Shown here one piece after another: positions 40,868-50,638 of a stretch of 64,000 nt of DNA. Each line of letters begins with the position of its first letter. The first letter of the stretch is position 1. The notes under the pieces were generated by a model. It made no database searches. It worked only from the letters and a program-made list of their open reading frames with translations, and had not been told where the DNA came from. The DNA lies in NCBI RefSeq assembly GCF_024359525.1, contig NZ_JAKZEU010000004.1, positions 186,001 through 250,000 of the forward strand, written 5' to 3'. The position numbers and the translations under genes were made by a program. This stretch comes from Paracoccus albicereus (GTDB lineage: Bacteria; Pseudomonadota; Alphaproteobacteria; Rhodobacterales; Rhodobacteraceae).

Positions 40868-43681
40868 TCAGTCTCGCGCCAATCCTGCCGGCTCTCCGAT
40901 CTCGGCATCGATGATCGCGGCGCTGTCCTGGACGCGCGTCTCCAACGCTTCTTCCATGGCCGCAAGCGTGTCGGCTCCCGTCTCGCGCAGGAGAAACTCC
41001 TGACCGCCCAGCCCGATCCGCGCCATGTCGAGCGGTCGGTCGGTCAGAAGCCGCGCCGAGGCGTGCAGCCGCCACAGGAAGCGTCGCGCCGAAGCCAGCG
41101 TTTCGGCGTCGTCCTTTCCGATCAGCCCCGCCCGCGAACCCGCGCGGATCTGCGCGGCAGACCTTCGCGCGGCGTCGCCCGCGCGAAGCGCGAAGCTCTG
41201 CGCCAGAAGATCGATGTCCTGCAATCGGCCGGGCCCTATCTTCGCATCCCAGTCGCCATCGGTGGCCTTGGCCGCAAAGATCCTAGCCCGCATTTCTGCC
41301 AGGTCCGGGCGGACGCGACCCTCGCTGCCTCGCTCTGCCAGAACACGCAGGCGCAGCGCCTCGACATCGTCGGCCAAGCCCGCCCCGCCTTGCCCGCACC
41401 AGGCGACGGCGCGGGCCCGGGTCAACGCCAGGTGCTCCCAGGTCCAGGCTTCGGTCAGCTGATAGCTTTCGAAGCTTTGCAGCGAGGTCGCGACCGGTCC
41501 CTGCCGTCCCGACGGGCGCAGGCGCATGTCCACCTCGTAAAGCCGCCCCTCTGCGGTCGGAGCCGAGATTGCGGTGATCATCGCCTGCGTCAGCCGCGCG
41601 TAATAGGCACGCGCCGCCAACGGTCGCCGTCCATCCGATGTCTCGGCACCGTCTGCGTCGTAGATCACGATCAGGTCCAGATCCGAGGCCGCGTGCAGCG
41701 ACCGCGCACCCAGCGACCCCATCGCGAGCACCGCGGCGCCCCTGCCCGGGGGCGGTCCGTGGTTCGTCGCGAACTCCGCAGCAGTCACCGGGATCAGCGC
41801 GGCAAGGCAGGCATCCGCCAGATCGGCATACTGGACCGCCGCTTCCTCTGCATCGATCAAGCCGCGCAGGTGATGCACCCCAATGCGGAAATGCCATTCA
41901 TGCGCCCATCGCCGCGCCGCATCCAGCGCGCGTTCATAGCCGCCGTCGCGATCCTGCGACGCCTGCGCCAGGATCTCGGCCAGTTGTTCGCCCAGCTTGA
42001 CGACACCTGGCCAGGCCGAAAAGAAACTGCCGCCCAGAACCGCGTCCAGCACCGCCGAATGGCGCGCCAGATAGGCCGCGAGCGCCGGGGCCGTGCCGCA
42101 GATGTCGACGATCAGGTCGATCAGCGGCGCATTGGCATCAAACAGCGAGAAGAGCTGTACCCCTGCGGGCAGACCGGCCAGAAAACTGTCGAACCGCGCC
42201 AGCGCCTCATCGGGATGCGCGGCGCGCGCCATCCGGGACAGCAGTTCGGGCTCGATCCGGCGGAAGATCTGCAAGGCGCGTTCGCTGCGCAGCGCCGGAT
42301 AGCCGCGCCAGCGGTCCACGATCGCGCGCGATTCGTCGGACAGCGTGGGCGTCTCGGCCTGCGCCTCGCCCGGCGCGAAGAAGGCCTCGGTCAAGTCGTG
42401 GACCCGTTCCAGCCGCTGCTTCAGCCGGACCTTGAAGGCATCCACGTCACCCTCGCCCGTCATCGCGGCGATTGCAGCTAGCGCCTCGCGATCCTTGGGA
42501 AGATCGTGGGTCTGACTGTCGTTCAGCATCTGGATGCGATGCTCGATCTCGCGATGCTCGCGATAATGCGCGGCCAGTTCGCTTGCCACGTCCGCCGGGA
42601 TCCAGCCCTTCTCTGCCAGCGCCGCCAAGCCGCCCAGCGTGTCGCGCTGGCGCAGGCCGGGGTCGCGCCCGCCGGCGATCAACTGCCGGGTCTGGGTGAA
42701 GAACTCGATCTCGCGGATACCGCCACGGCCGAGCTTGATGTTGTGGCCGGCAACCTCCACGCGCCCGCCCAGACCCTTGTGATCCCGGATCCGCAGCCGC
42801 ATGTCGTGGGCATCCTGGATCGCCGCGAAATCCAGGTGCTTGCGCCAGACGAAGGGGCGCAATTCGGTCAGAAAGCGCTTGCCGGCGGCGATATCACCGG
42901 CGGCGGCGCGCGCCTTGATGAACGCCGCCCGCTCCCACGTACGACCTTCCGCCTCGTAATAGGCCAACGCGGCCGAGGCAGACAGGCAGACCGGCGTGAC
43001 CGACGCGTCGGGCCGCAGCCGCAGGTCGGTGCGGAAGACATAGCCATGCTCGGTCACGTCGGACAGGGTCGCAGCCGCCTTGCGGGTCGCACGAATCAGC
43101 GCCGCCCGCGCCTCGTGCTGGTCATCGGCGGCATAGACCGCATCGTCGTAAAGCACGATCAGGTCGATGTCCGACGAATAGTTCAGCTCGCCCGCACCCC
43201 CCTTGCCCATCGCCAGCACGAACAGGCCGCCCGCATCGGCGTCATCGATCGCAGGGGGCAGCTTACCGCGCGCCGCCTCGGCCGCGATGTGGACGCGAAA
43301 GGCCAGATCGGCGGCGCGGTCGGCAAGATCGCTCAGCGCCCCTGTCACCTGCTCAAGCGACCAGACGCCGCCCAGATCCGCAAGCGCCGCATAAAGTGCC
43401 ACGCGCCGCTTGGCTCGCCGCAGGGCTGGTCCCAGTGAAGCGGCGTCGAGGTCCTCGAACCCTTCTGTCTCTCGCACCACGACGTCGGGATGATTAAGCG
43501 CGTTCGGCAGCCACTCTGCCTCGCGCTCCAGAAGGCCGGCAAGGTAGGGGCTGCATCCTGCGACACCGGCGATGAGGTCACGGACGGAATCGGCGACGTC
43601 AGGGTAGAGGTCGCGGACAGAATCGGCCCGCGTCCTGTCGCGCGGCGCTATGGTTCGGGTGATCGCGGCGGCAAAATCCAT
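40868..43681 (-). CDS. glnE: Glutamine synthetase adenylyltransferase / deadenylase
   Basis: The 937-residue bifunctional enzyme adds and removes AMP on glutamine synthetase in nitrogen control. Two nucleotidyltransferase domains are visible: [20 protein letters not shown] (about 164-183) and [20 protein letters not shown] (about 650-669), each followed by helical regions. The N-terminus contains a tandem 11-residue repeat (see findings). It converges with the glycosyltransferase gene, four bases apart. Confidence 0.95.
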   Translation of the reverse strand: MDFAAAITRTIAPRDRTRADSVRDLYPDVADSVRDLIAGVAGCSPYLAGLLEREAEWLPNALNHPDVVVRETEGFEDLDAASLGPALRRAKRRVALYAALADLGGVWSLEQVTGALSDLADRAADLAFRVHIAAEAARGKLPPAIDDADAGGLFVLAMGKGGAGELNYSSDIDLIVLYDDAVYAADDQHEARAALIRATRKAAATLSDVTEHGYVFRTDLRLRPDASVTPVCLSASAALAYYEAEGRTWERAAFIKARAAAGDIAAGKRFLTELRPFVWRKHLDFAAIQDAHDMRLRIRDHKGLGGRVEVAGHNIKLGRGGIREIEFFTQTRQLIAGGRDPGLRQRDTLGGLAALAEKGWIPADVASELAAHYREHREIEHRIQMLNDSQTHDLPKDREALAAIAAMTGEGDVDAFKVRLKQRLERVHDLTEAFFAPGEAQAETPTLSDESRAIVDRWRGYPALRSERALQIFRRIEPELLSRMARAAHPDEALARFDSFLAGLPAGVQLFSLFDANAPLIDLIVDICGTAPALAAYLARHSAVLDAVLGGSFFSAWPGVVKLGEQLAEILAQASQDRDGGYERALDAARRWAHEWHFRIGVHHLRGLIDAEEAAVQYADLADACLAALIPVTAAEFATNHGPPPGRGAAVLAMGSLGARSLHAASDLDLIVIYDADGAETSDGRRPLAARAYYARLTQAMITAISAPTAEGRLYEVDMRLRPSGRQGPVATSLQSFESYQLTEAWTWEHLALTRARAVAWCGQGGAGLADDVEALRLRVLAERGSEGRVRPDLAEMRARIFAAKATDGDWDAKIGPGRLQDIDLLAQSFALRAGDAARRSAAQIRAGSRAGLIGKDDAETLASARRFLWRLHASARLLTDRPLDMARIGLGGQEFLLRETGADTLAAMEEALETRVQDSAAIIDAEIGEPAGLARD

Positions 43682-43869
43682 GCGCCGACGATAGTGACGC
43701 CGGCATCGACGTCAACGCACCGCGACCGGGCGGTCTGCGCTTGGCGTATCATGGAATCGTTGCTAGGCTGACGCGGCACCACGCATCCTGCGGAGTCTTA
43801 TCCTCAAGTCAGCGATATCCGACACATGACCCGATCGTCCCCGTCTACCTTGCGCGAGGTCTGCACCTG

Positions 43870-44697
43870 ATGCGGCATACCCTGCCTCAAGCGCCGCAAT
43901 TCTACGTCACCGCACCCCAGCCCTGCCCCTATCTGCACGGTCGCGCCGAACGCAAGCTGTTCACCGCGCTTCAGGGGGACGGTGCGGGTGAGCTGAACAA
44001 TGCGTTGTCGCGACAGGGATTCCGTCGGTCGCAGAACGTGTTGTACCGCCCCAGCTGCGAAAGCTGCGTGGCCTGCATGTCGGCGCGGATCAGGGTCGCG
44101 GACTTTCAGCCCTCGCGGACCCAGCGCCGCGTCCTTCGGCGCAATACGGGTCTGAAACGGCTGGCGACCAGTGCCTGGGCGACAGAGGAACAGTACGACC
44201 TCTTCCGTACCTATCTGGATCATCGCCACGCCGACGGCGGCATGGCCGACATGGACATCTTCGAATTCGCGGCGATGATCGAGGAAACGCCGGTCAAGAC
44301 CCGCGTGATCGAGTATCGCAACACCGAGGCTGGCGGCGATGCGCGCGATGAACTGACCGCGGTCTGCCTGACCGACGTGCTCGATGACGGGTTAAGCCTC
44401 GTCTACAGTTTCTATCATCCTGATCATGCCGCCCGCAGTCTTGGCACGCATGTGATCCTCGATCATGTCGAGATCGCGCGGGGCGCCGGTCTCCCCTATG
44501 TCTATCTCGGCTACTGGGTCCCCGGCAGCCGGAAGATGGACTACAAGGCGCGCTTTTCCGCGCTGGAGATCTACAAGGGCGGCGTATGGCAATCGATCGG
44601 AGAACCTGCGGACCACAGCAGCGACATCCATCCCCTGTCGGTCGATCCCATCGTCGAGCAGGTCGCGCGGATTGCGCTGCCGCAAACCACTCGGTAA
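43870..44697 (+). CDS. bpt: Aspartate/glutamate leucyltransferase (N-end rule)
   Basis: The 275-residue enzyme adds leucine to N-terminal Asp or Glu, marking proteins for ClpS/ClpAP. It has [18 protein letters not shown], a Cys-rich N-terminal part typical of ATE/Bpt enzymes, and the C-terminal [20 protein letters not shown]. Start: ATG 43870 ([20 protein letters not shown]); a longer frame to 43741 is unlikely. It is divergent from glnE. Confidence 0.93.
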   Translation: MRHTLPQAPQFYVTAPQPCPYLHGRAERKLFTALQGDGAGELNNALSRQGFRRSQNVLYRPSCESCVACMSARIRVADFQPSRTQRRVLRRNTGLKRLATSAWATEEQYDLFRTYLDHRHADGGMADMDIFEFAAMIEETPVKTRVIEYRNTEAGGDARDELTAVCLTDVLDDGLSLVYSFYHPDHAARSLGTHVILDHVEIARGAGLPYVYLGYWVPGSRKMDYKARFSALEIYKGGVWQSIGEPADHSSDIHPLSVDPIVEQVARIALPQTTR

Positions 44698-44846
44698 TCA
44701 GCAACGCTCCGACTGCGAAATAAAATTACAATTCTGCGGCCGTCTGCGTCATGAATTTCACCGAATCGCATTGACCCCGCCCGGACACGCCCATAGGTAT
44801 CGGCGACGCGGTATGCAGCCGCATGTCGAAATGATGGAGCGAGAAG

Positions 44847-46598
44847 ATGTCCCGAGAGATGACGGGTGCGAGGATGGTTGTCGAAGCGCTGCGCGATCAG
44901 GGCGTCGATACCGTATTCGGCTATCCCGGCGGGGCCGTGCTGCCCATCTATGACGAAATCTTCCAGCAGAACGACATCACACATGTCCTCGTCCGCCACG
45001 AACAGGGCGCGGTCCACATGGCGGAAGGCTATGCCCGATCGACGGGCAAGCCCGGCGTCGTGCTGGTTACGTCGGGCCCGGGCGCGACCAACGCGGTCAC
45101 GGGCCTGACCGACGCGCTGCTCGACTCGATCCCGCTCGTCGTGCTGTCGGGCCAGGTCCCGACGTTCCTGATCGGCACCGACGGCTTTCAGGAGGCGGAT
45201 ACCGTCGGCATCACCCGGCCCTGCACCAAGCACAACTGGTTGGTGAAGGACACCGACAAGCTGGCCGATACGCTGCACCGCGCCTTCGATGTCGCGACCT
45301 CGGGCCGTCCGGGTCCGGTGCTGGTCGACATTCCCAAGGACGTTCAGTTCGCGAGCGGCACCTATCAGCCCCCCAAGGCCGCCGCCCCGCGCAATCCTCG
45401 GCGCGATGCCGTCGCGTCGGATGCGGTGCTGCAACTGGTCGAATTGCTGGAAAAGGCCGAGCGCCCGATCCTCTATACCGGTGGCGGCGTGATCAATGCT
45501 GGCCCCGAAGCCAGCCGCCTCCTGCGCGAACTGGCCGATGGTGCGGGCATTCCCGTCACTTCGACTCTGATGGGGCTCGGCGCCTATCCCGCCTCGGGCA
45601 AGAACTGGCTGGGCATGCTGGGGATGCACGGGCTTTACGAAGCGAACCTCGCGATGCACGGCTGCGACCTGATGATCAACCTGGGCGCGCGGTTCGACGA
45701 CCGGATCACCGGGCGCGTCGCGGATTTCAGCCCCGGATCGATCAAGGCACATGTCGATGTCGATCCCAGCTCGATCAACAAAGTGATCCATGTCGATCTG
45801 CCGATCGTCGGCGATGTCGGTGCCGTGCTGCGCCAGATCGTCGATCTGTGGTCCTCGCGCGGCCGTCAGACCAATCGCGCGGCACTTGGCAAGTGGTGGG
45901 AGCAGATCGAGGGCTGGAAGGCCAAGAACTGCCTGAACTTCCGCAACAGCGACCAGATCATCAAGCCGCAGCACGCGATGCAGCGGCTCGAGGCGCTGAC
46001 CAAGGGCCGCGACCGCTACATCACGACCGAGGTCGGCCAGCACCAGATGTGGGCCGCGCAATATCTGGGCTTCGACGAGCCGAACCGCTGGATGACCTCT
46101 GGCGGTCTCGGGACGATGGGCTACGGTCTGCCGGCCAGCATCGGCGTGCAGATGGCGCATCCCGAAGCGCTGGTCATCAACGTGGCCGGTGACGCAAGCT
46201 GGCTGATGAACATGCAGGAGATGGGGACCGCGATCCAGTTCCGGCTGCCGGTCAAGCAATTCATCCTGAACAACGAACGTCTCGGCATGGTGCGCCAGTG
46301 GCAGCAGTTGCTGCATGGCGAGCGCTACAGCCAGTCCTGGTCCGACAGCCTGCCCGATTTCGTCAAGCTGGCCGAGGCCTTCGGCTGCAAGGGCGCGCAG
46401 GTGAAGGATCCCAAGGATCTGGACGACGCGATCCAGCAGATGATCGACTATGACGGTCCGTTCATCCTCGACGTGCTGATCGAGAAGCATGAGAATTGCT
46501 TCCCGATGATCCCGTCGGGCAAGCCGCATAACGAAATGCTTCTGGGCGAGGCCGCCGAACTGGGCGTGATCGAGACCGGCGGCGCGGTACTGGTCTGA
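44847..46598 (+). CDS. ilvB: Acetolactate synthase, large (catalytic) subunit
   Basis: The 583-residue thiamine-diphosphate enzyme makes acetolactate or acetohydroxybutyrate for valine, leucine and isoleucine. Seen: FGYPGGAVLPIYDEIF and HEQGAVHMAEGYARSTGKPG with the catalytic Glu in the N-terminal domain, the FAD/TPP region LGTMGYGLPASIGVQ and NVAGDASWLMNMQEMGT with the ThDP motif. A possible -35 TTGACC lies at 44771, with no convincing -10. The small subunit gene follows after a 60-bp spacer. Confidence 0.95.
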   Translation: MSREMTGARMVVEALRDQGVDTVFGYPGGAVLPIYDEIFQQNDITHVLVRHEQGAVHMAEGYARSTGKPGVVLVTSGPGATNAVTGLTDALLDSIPLVVLSGQVPTFLIGTDGFQEADTVGITRPCTKHNWLVKDTDKLADTLHRAFDVATSGRPGPVLVDIPKDVQFASGTYQPPKAAAPRNPRRDAVASDAVLQLVELLEKAERPILYTGGGVINAGPEASRLLRELADGAGIPVTSTLMGLGAYPASGKNWLGMLGMHGLYEANLAMHGCDLMINLGARFDDRITGRVADFSPGSIKAHVDVDPSSINKVIHVDLPIVGDVGAVLRQIVDLWSSRGRQTNRAALGKWWEQIEGWKAKNCLNFRNSDQIIKPQHAMQRLEALTKGRDRYITTEVGQHQMWAAQYLGFDEPNRWMTSGGLGTMGYGLPASIGVQMAHPEALVINVAGDASWLMNMQEMGTAIQFRLPVKQFILNNERLGMVRQWQQLLHGERYSQSWSDSLPDFVKLAEAFGCKGAQVKDPKDLDDAIQQMIDYDGPFILDVLIEKHENCFPMIPSGKPHNEMLLGEAAELGVIETGGAVLV

Positions 46599-46601
46599 GC
46601 T

Positions 46602-46620
46602 TCCGGGGCGCTGCCCCGGA
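46602..46620. repeat. GC-rich palindrome between ilvB and ilvN
   Basis: TCCGGGGC-GCT-GCCCCGGA is a perfect 8-bp stem with a 3-base loop, three bases after the ilvB stop. No T-tract follows. It resembles, from memory, a short element recurring downstream of genes in Rhodobacteraceae; only this copy is seen here. Confidence 0.6.
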
Positions 46621-46658
46621 CTTGCGGATATTTCTGGACAGAAGATGGAGCCGGACCC

Positions 46659-47246
46659 ATGTCGGCATTGAAACTTGAACGCGGCGCCTCCAGCCACTCG
46701 GCCTACGATCTGCGCAACCCCAACGCGGATGTCGAAGAGCGTCACACGCTGGCGGTGCTGGTCGAAAACGAGCCCGGCGTCCTGGCGCGTGTGATCGGCC
46801 TGTTTTCAGGGCGCGGCTACAACATCGACAGCCTGACCGTGGCCGAGGTCGATCACAGCGGCCACACCTCGCGCATCACGGTGGTCACCCGCGGTACGCC
46901 CGCGGTGATCGAGCAGATCAAGGCACAGCTTGGCCGCATCGTCCCCGTCCACGAAGTTCACGACCTGACCGTCGAGGGACCATCGGTCGAGCGTGAGCTT
47001 GGTTTGTTCAAGGTGTCGGGCAAGGGCGACAAGCGGGTCGAGGCGCTGCGCATCGCCGAAATCTTCCGGGCCAACGTGGTTGACTCGACGCTGACGAGCT
47101 TCGTTTTCGAGATCACCGGGGCCCCTGAGAAGCTGGACGCCTTCGCTGACCTGATGCGACCCTTGGGCTTGTCGGATCTTGCGCGCACCGGCGTCGCTGC
47201 GCTGGCGCGCGGGGATCTGGCGGCTGCACCGGTCGCGGGTGGCTAA
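46659..47246 (+). CDS. ilvN: Acetolactate synthase, small (regulatory) subunit
   Basis: The 195-residue protein has an N-terminal ACT domain (HTLAVLVENEPGVLARVIGL, 30-49; SGRGYNIDSLTVAEVDH) that senses valine, and a C-terminal ALS_ss_C domain (FRANVVDSTLTSFVFEITG). It binds IlvB and gives feedback control. The N-terminus is extended by about 25 residues, and the end has a short Ala/Gly tail. It converges on the next gene by a four-base overlap. Confidence 0.94.
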   Translation: MSALKLERGASSHSAYDLRNPNADVEERHTLAVLVENEPGVLARVIGLFSGRGYNIDSLTVAEVDHSGHTSRITVVTRGTPAVIEQIKAQLGRIVPVHEVHDLTVEGPSVERELGLFKVSGKGDKRVEALRIAEIFRANVVDSTLTSFVFEITGAPEKLDAFADLMRPLGLSDLARTGVAALARGDLAAAPVAGG

Positions 47247-47584
47247 CGCGTCGCGCTGATCCGTTCCGGGATGTCGGCTTCCGCCTGATCCCGGCGGACG
47301 GCGCTTCGCGAAGACACAAGGCGAAGATGTGGCGCGCTGCATTCGCCGCGCAGGATCGCGGGGATCTGCGGACAGGTGCAATCTTCTAGGCGCGAAACCC
47401 GTCTGGCGCGGCGCAGATTGCCGATCGTCTCGCTCTCCAGTTCCAGAATGTCGCCTATCGTGGGCCAGACGGTCCCTTCGGTCAGATCGTCGGTTCCATC
47501 CAGATAAGCCAGCGCCTGGTGATCTTCGCACCAGATGACGGCTTTCTGCCGCTCCTCATTGCTCCACAGCACGACGCCGATCAT
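47243..47584 (-). CDS. Conserved hypothetical protein, 113 residues
   Basis: I do not recognise a family. The frame begins at a good ATG (MIGVVLWSNEERQKAVIWCE) preceded by GGGGAGGTTGCCCTGAGA, which supports translation. Sequence is soluble, with two Cys (CTCP) near residue 70 and an RRARRVSRLE patch. The N-terminal half (cold-shock-like 'VVLWSNEERQKAVIWCEDHQ') might be a small beta-barrel, but this is weak. It ends by overlapping ilvN convergently. Confidence 0.6.
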   Translation of the reverse strand: MIGVVLWSNEERQKAVIWCEDHQALAYLDGTDDLTEGTVWPTIGDILELESETIGNLRRARRVSRLEDCTCPQIPAILRGECSAPHLRLVSSRSAVRRDQAEADIPERISATR

Positions 47585-47939
47585 TCTCAGGGCAACCTCC
47601 CCATGTCCGGGTCAGTACCCGTACTCAACGCTCTCAACCCCGATTATATGTACGCGCAATAAACGGGAGAAGAGAATTTCGCTGCGTGGACAGGAAATTG
47701 GCGCTGACGCTGCGTCCCAAGCGGGAACCTTTCGACACCGTGGCCCTTGGCACATGCCATGCGACGCGCCGCGATATTCCGCTGATAGCAGGCAAATCAG
47801 GCGAAATGCCGCCGAGCGATCAACTCGCGCACGATATAATTGATAGTCGGATTATCCTTTGCGCATCCCGTCCTGATGCCTGATCGCAACAGCGTTCGGA
47901 AAAATTCCGGACCCTGCACATCTTCTCGAATTGCGAGCG
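47585..47939. other. Intergenic region without a confident gene
   Basis: No coding region is convincing here. A 65-codon frame from GTG 47686 to 47883 (plus) has no close ribosome site and no recognisable family. On the minus strand a run ending NPTINYIVRELIARRHFA reads like protein but has no start of its own. A perfect TATAAT occurs at 47835-47840 without a matching -35. Composition is more AT-rich than neighbours. It may hold promoters or a decayed gene. Confidence 0.5.
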
Positions 47940-48725
47940 TTAGCGGGCGCGTCCCGACCGGTAATCCTCCACCGCCCGCTCGACTTGCGCGATCCGCGCG
48001 GCGCGCGACGGGTGCGACCCCAGAACGCGGTTGCCGGGGTCCGGGATCCGCTCGAAGAAGCGCGCGCCGTTGCGCGGGTCCAGGCCGGCGTTCAACGTGA
48101 TGATCGCGCCCAGATAGTCCGCCTGCAATTCCCATTCCCGCGAATAATAGCGTGATCCGACCGAGGCCCCAATCCGCTGGGCGGATGCGACGGCGGCCGG
48201 GTTGCCCGAATAGACGCCGGCGAGCCCCCCCAGAATGATCGCACCAGCAGTCGCCGCGCCGGATTTCTGCGAAAGGTGGTTCAGGATGTGATGGCTGGCT
48301 TCGTGACCCACCACGAAGGCCATCTCGTCGGCATTCCGTGCCTCGGCGATAAGCGGCAGCGTGAAGCCGATGATCGGCCGCCCCTGCGGATCGACGGTCT
48401 GGAACGCGTTGATATCCTGCCCGGCCCGATCATCGACGACGAACTGGAAGTCGCAATTGATCGATTGGGTGCGCCGTTCCTGGCACTCCCGCTCGATGGC
48501 AGGCTCCATTCGCTGCATCACGCTGACGAAGTTGCGCGCGGCCGCCCGCGCGCTGAGCGGACCGGTGACGGTCGGGCCGGATGCGGCCGCTGGCGTCGAA
48601 TAGGGCGAATCCGTTGACGTGTCGGTCCGGCCGGGGGCGGTCGTCGTTCCATCCTGTGGCACGGCGACGCAGCCAGAAAGCGCCAGAACCGCCGCCAGAA
48701 TCGCCTTTCCGCCCCAAGCTGCCAT
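47940..48725 (-). CDS. M48-family metallopeptidase, lipoprotein
   Basis: The 261-residue protein has a lipoprotein signal (LALSGC, Cys19), a Thr/Ser/Pro-rich linker to about residue 55, and an M48 peptidase domain with zinc-binding HEASH (141-145) and a third ligand in the YYSREWELQADYLGA segment. These are BepA/LoiP-like outer-membrane-anchored proteases, acting in the periplasm on envelope proteins. The C-terminal SHPSRAARI motif also fits. Confidence 0.9.
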   Translation of the reverse strand: MAAWGGKAILAAVLALSGCVAVPQDGTTTAPGRTDTSTDSPYSTPAAASGPTVTGPLSARAAARNFVSVMQRMEPAIERECQERRTQSINCDFQFVVDDRAGQDINAFQTVDPQGRPIIGFTLPLIAEARNADEMAFVVGHEASHHILNHLSQKSGAATAGAIILGGLAGVYSGNPAAVASAQRIGASVGSRYYSREWELQADYLGAIITLNAGLDPRNGARFFERIPDPGNRVLGSHPSRAARIAQVERAVEDYRSGRAR

Positions 48726-48854
48726 GCCCGTTCCCCGCTGTCCCTTGCCTGACTTTCCCGCAGCCTATCGCGGCCTCGTGCCTCACGCCAGACCGGCGGC
48801 TTGCCCCTGCTTCAGCTTCACGCGAATGTTGCATCTCAATCGAGGAGAAAGCGC

Positions 48855-49100
48855 ATGTTCACCATCGAGCACGAATTCGACGCGACGGTCGTCACGCTGA
48901 TCGACGAAGCCCCCGAAGGCAACCGGCCGCTGAACGAGGACGTGGTCATCCAGACCTTCGACGACCGCGTGATCGTCGAACAGATGGTGCCAGACAGCGA
49001 CGAGGTTGTCCGCATCGTGCTGAGCCTGCATCAACTGGCCGAGCTGCGCGCCGCCCTGAACCTCCCCGAGGGCAATTACCGACTGGAGACCCCGGCATGA
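48855..49100 (+). CDS. Conserved hypothetical protein, 81 residues
   Basis: An acidic 81-residue protein, MFTIEHEFDATVVTLIDEAP at the start, with GAGGAGAAAGCGC before the ATG. It is predicted to be mainly beta-strand with a C-terminal helix (LHQLAELRAALNLP). It overlaps the nitroreductase gene by ATGA, so they are co-expressed. I recall similar proteins beside nitroreductases in Rhodobacteraceae, function unknown. Confidence 0.7.
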   Translation: MFTIEHEFDATVVTLIDEAPEGNRPLNEDVVIQTFDDRVIVEQMVPDSDEVVRIVLSLHQLAELRAALNLPEGNYRLETPA

Positions 49101-49699
49101 CCGATACGCAGCAGCAGGAAAGCACCATGGACCATCGCGACGAAGCGGCGCTGCGGTTTCTGGAAACCCGTCGTTCGCATCCGCCCAAGATGCTGCGCGA
49201 GCCGGGGCCGGACCGCGACGAGATCCTGCGGCTTCTGACCTTGGCCGCGCGGGTGCCGGACCACGGAAAGCTTGAACCTTGGCGCTTCGTGGTGCTCGAA
49301 CGTGCCGCGCTGGATCGGATGGCGCCGATCCTGCATCAGGCGGTGCTGGATGCCGGACAGGATCAGGCGGCGGCGGACAAGGCAGCCTCGGCTCTCGCTT
49401 CTCCGGTCATCGTCGCGGTGATCCACAAGCCGGTCGAGAGCCCGAAAGTACCGCCGTGGGAACAGGAACTGTCGGCCGGGGCCCTGTGCCTCGGGCTGGT
49501 GAATGCCGCGCTCGCCTCGGGCTGGGGTGCCGCCTGGCTGACCGGCTACGCGGCATTGAATGCGGACTTCGGTGCCGCGCATCTGGGTCTGGCCAAGGGC
49601 GAGCGTGTCGCCGGGCTGATCCATCTGGGCACAAGGGGCGCGACGCCGCCGGACCGGCCGCGTCCCGACGTCGCAGCCCTCACGACGTGGCTTGAATGA
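49097..49699 (+). CDS. Nitroreductase-family protein (YdjA-like)
   Basis: The 200-residue FMN-dependent protein has the N-terminal ALRFLETRRSHPPKM with the FMN-phosphate-binding Arg-Arg-Ser, AARVPDHGKLEPWRFVV (substrate-side Pro/Asp) and the C-terminal GWGAAWLTGY, LGTRG. It fits small single-domain nitroreductases such as YdjA. It overlaps genes on both sides by ATGA. Natural substrate unknown. Confidence 0.88.
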   Translation: MTDTQQQESTMDHRDEAALRFLETRRSHPPKMLREPGPDRDEILRLLTLAARVPDHGKLEPWRFVVLERAALDRMAPILHQAVLDAGQDQAAADKAASALASPVIVAVIHKPVESPKVPPWEQELSAGALCLGLVNAALASGWGAAWLTGYAALNADFGAAHLGLAKGERVAGLIHLGTRGATPPDRPRPDVAALTTWLE

Positions 49700-50412
49700 A
49701 CGCGACCCGCGCGATCCTCAGCGGTTGGGGTGATCTGCTGCGCCCGCGCATTCTCGGGCTGGTCCTGCTCAGCATGGTGCTGACGCTGGTGCTGTTCGTG
49801 GCTTTCCAGGCGGGCATCGTGTTCCTGCTGCGCGCCTTCGTTCCCGGGTCGATCTCTGTCCCCTTCCTCGGAAGCGTCGATCTGGGCGACACGCTGGGCT
49901 GGGGTTCGCTCGCGCTGTTCCCGGTCATGGGCTTCTTCTTGATGGCACCGGTCGCGGCCGCCTTCTGCGGCCTCTTTGCAGAGCGTGTCGCCGACGCGGT
50001 CGAGGCGCAGCATTATCCCGAGACGCGTGGGCAGTCGCTGGATTTCGCCGACGGGCTTCTCGAATCTCTCGCGGTCGGCGCTGCGGTGCTGGGCGTCGCC
50101 ATCGTCTCGCTGATCCTGATGCCCGTGCTGGGCCCCTTCGCGCCGGTGTTCTTCTACGGCGTTAATGGCTGGCTTCTGGGGCGCGAATTCTTTCAGATGG
50201 CAGCGCGTCGACACCTGGCCGAGCCCCAAGCGACCGCACTGCGCAAGGCCAATGCGACGACCGTCACCTGGACCGGCGTGATGATCGCATTCCTGTTGAC
50301 CGTGCCGGTGGTGAACGTGGCGATCCCCGCTCTCGCGGCGGCGACGTTCACGCACCTCTTTCATCTCACGGCGCGTAGATCCCGCTCCACGCCTCGATAT
50401 CCGCGCGAGTGA
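49696..50412 (+). CDS. EI24-domain (CysZ-like) membrane protein
   Basis: The 238-residue protein has about five membrane segments and the EI24 family pattern (GLFAERVADAVEAQHYPETR after the second helix; NGWLLGREFFQMAARRHLAE before the last). CysZ homologues are sulfate channels, but EI24 members in this group are not characterised. Its last 47 bases overlap the convergent DUF1467 gene. Confidence 0.82.
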   Translation: MNATRAILSGWGDLLRPRILGLVLLSMVLTLVLFVAFQAGIVFLLRAFVPGSISVPFLGSVDLGDTLGWGSLALFPVMGFFLMAPVAAAFCGLFAERVADAVEAQHYPETRGQSLDFADGLLESLAVGAAVLGVAIVSLILMPVLGPFAPVFFYGVNGWLLGREFFQMAARRHLAEPQATALRKANATTVTWTGVMIAFLLTVPVVNVAIPALAAATFTHLFHLTARRSRSTPRYPRE

Positions 50413-50638
50413 TCACGCCGCCAAGGATGATCCAAGCGCAGAATGCCCAGATCGCGGCCGCCAGAAGCGTGGCCCAGATCATCTTTCGCCGCAGCACCGG
50501 ATGCGCGGGCGCGCCGGCATGCGTGCCGGGCACCACCTCTCCCTCGTCGGCCTGACTGCGCACGCCGAAGGGCAGCAGCAGGAACAGCGCCAGAAACCAC
50601 AGGACGGCGTAAAGGACGATGCCACCGGTCAAATTCAT
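50366..50638 (-). CDS. DUF1467 family small membrane protein
   Basis: The 90-residue protein has two membrane helices (VLYAVLWFLALFLLLPFGV and IWATLLAAAIWAFCAWIILG) joined by a short acidic loop, the DUF1467 layout. It overlaps the methylmalonyl-CoA epimerase gene by one base, a pairing I recall as frequent in Rhodobacteraceae. Function unknown. Confidence 0.88.
   Translation of the reverse strand: MNLTGGIVLYAVLWFLALFLLLPFGVRSQADEGEVVPGTHAGAPAHPVLRRKMIWATLLAAAIWAFCAWIILGGVITRADIEAWSGIYAP

Noticed and set aside
44571..46745. A 724-codon minus-strand frame
   Set aside because: Antisense to ilvB, which has all catalytic motifs in place.
49076..50364. Long minus-strand frames opposite nitroreductase and EI24 genes
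   Set aside because: Gln/Arg/His-rich shadow translation; the plus-strand genes have clear motifs and coupled starts.
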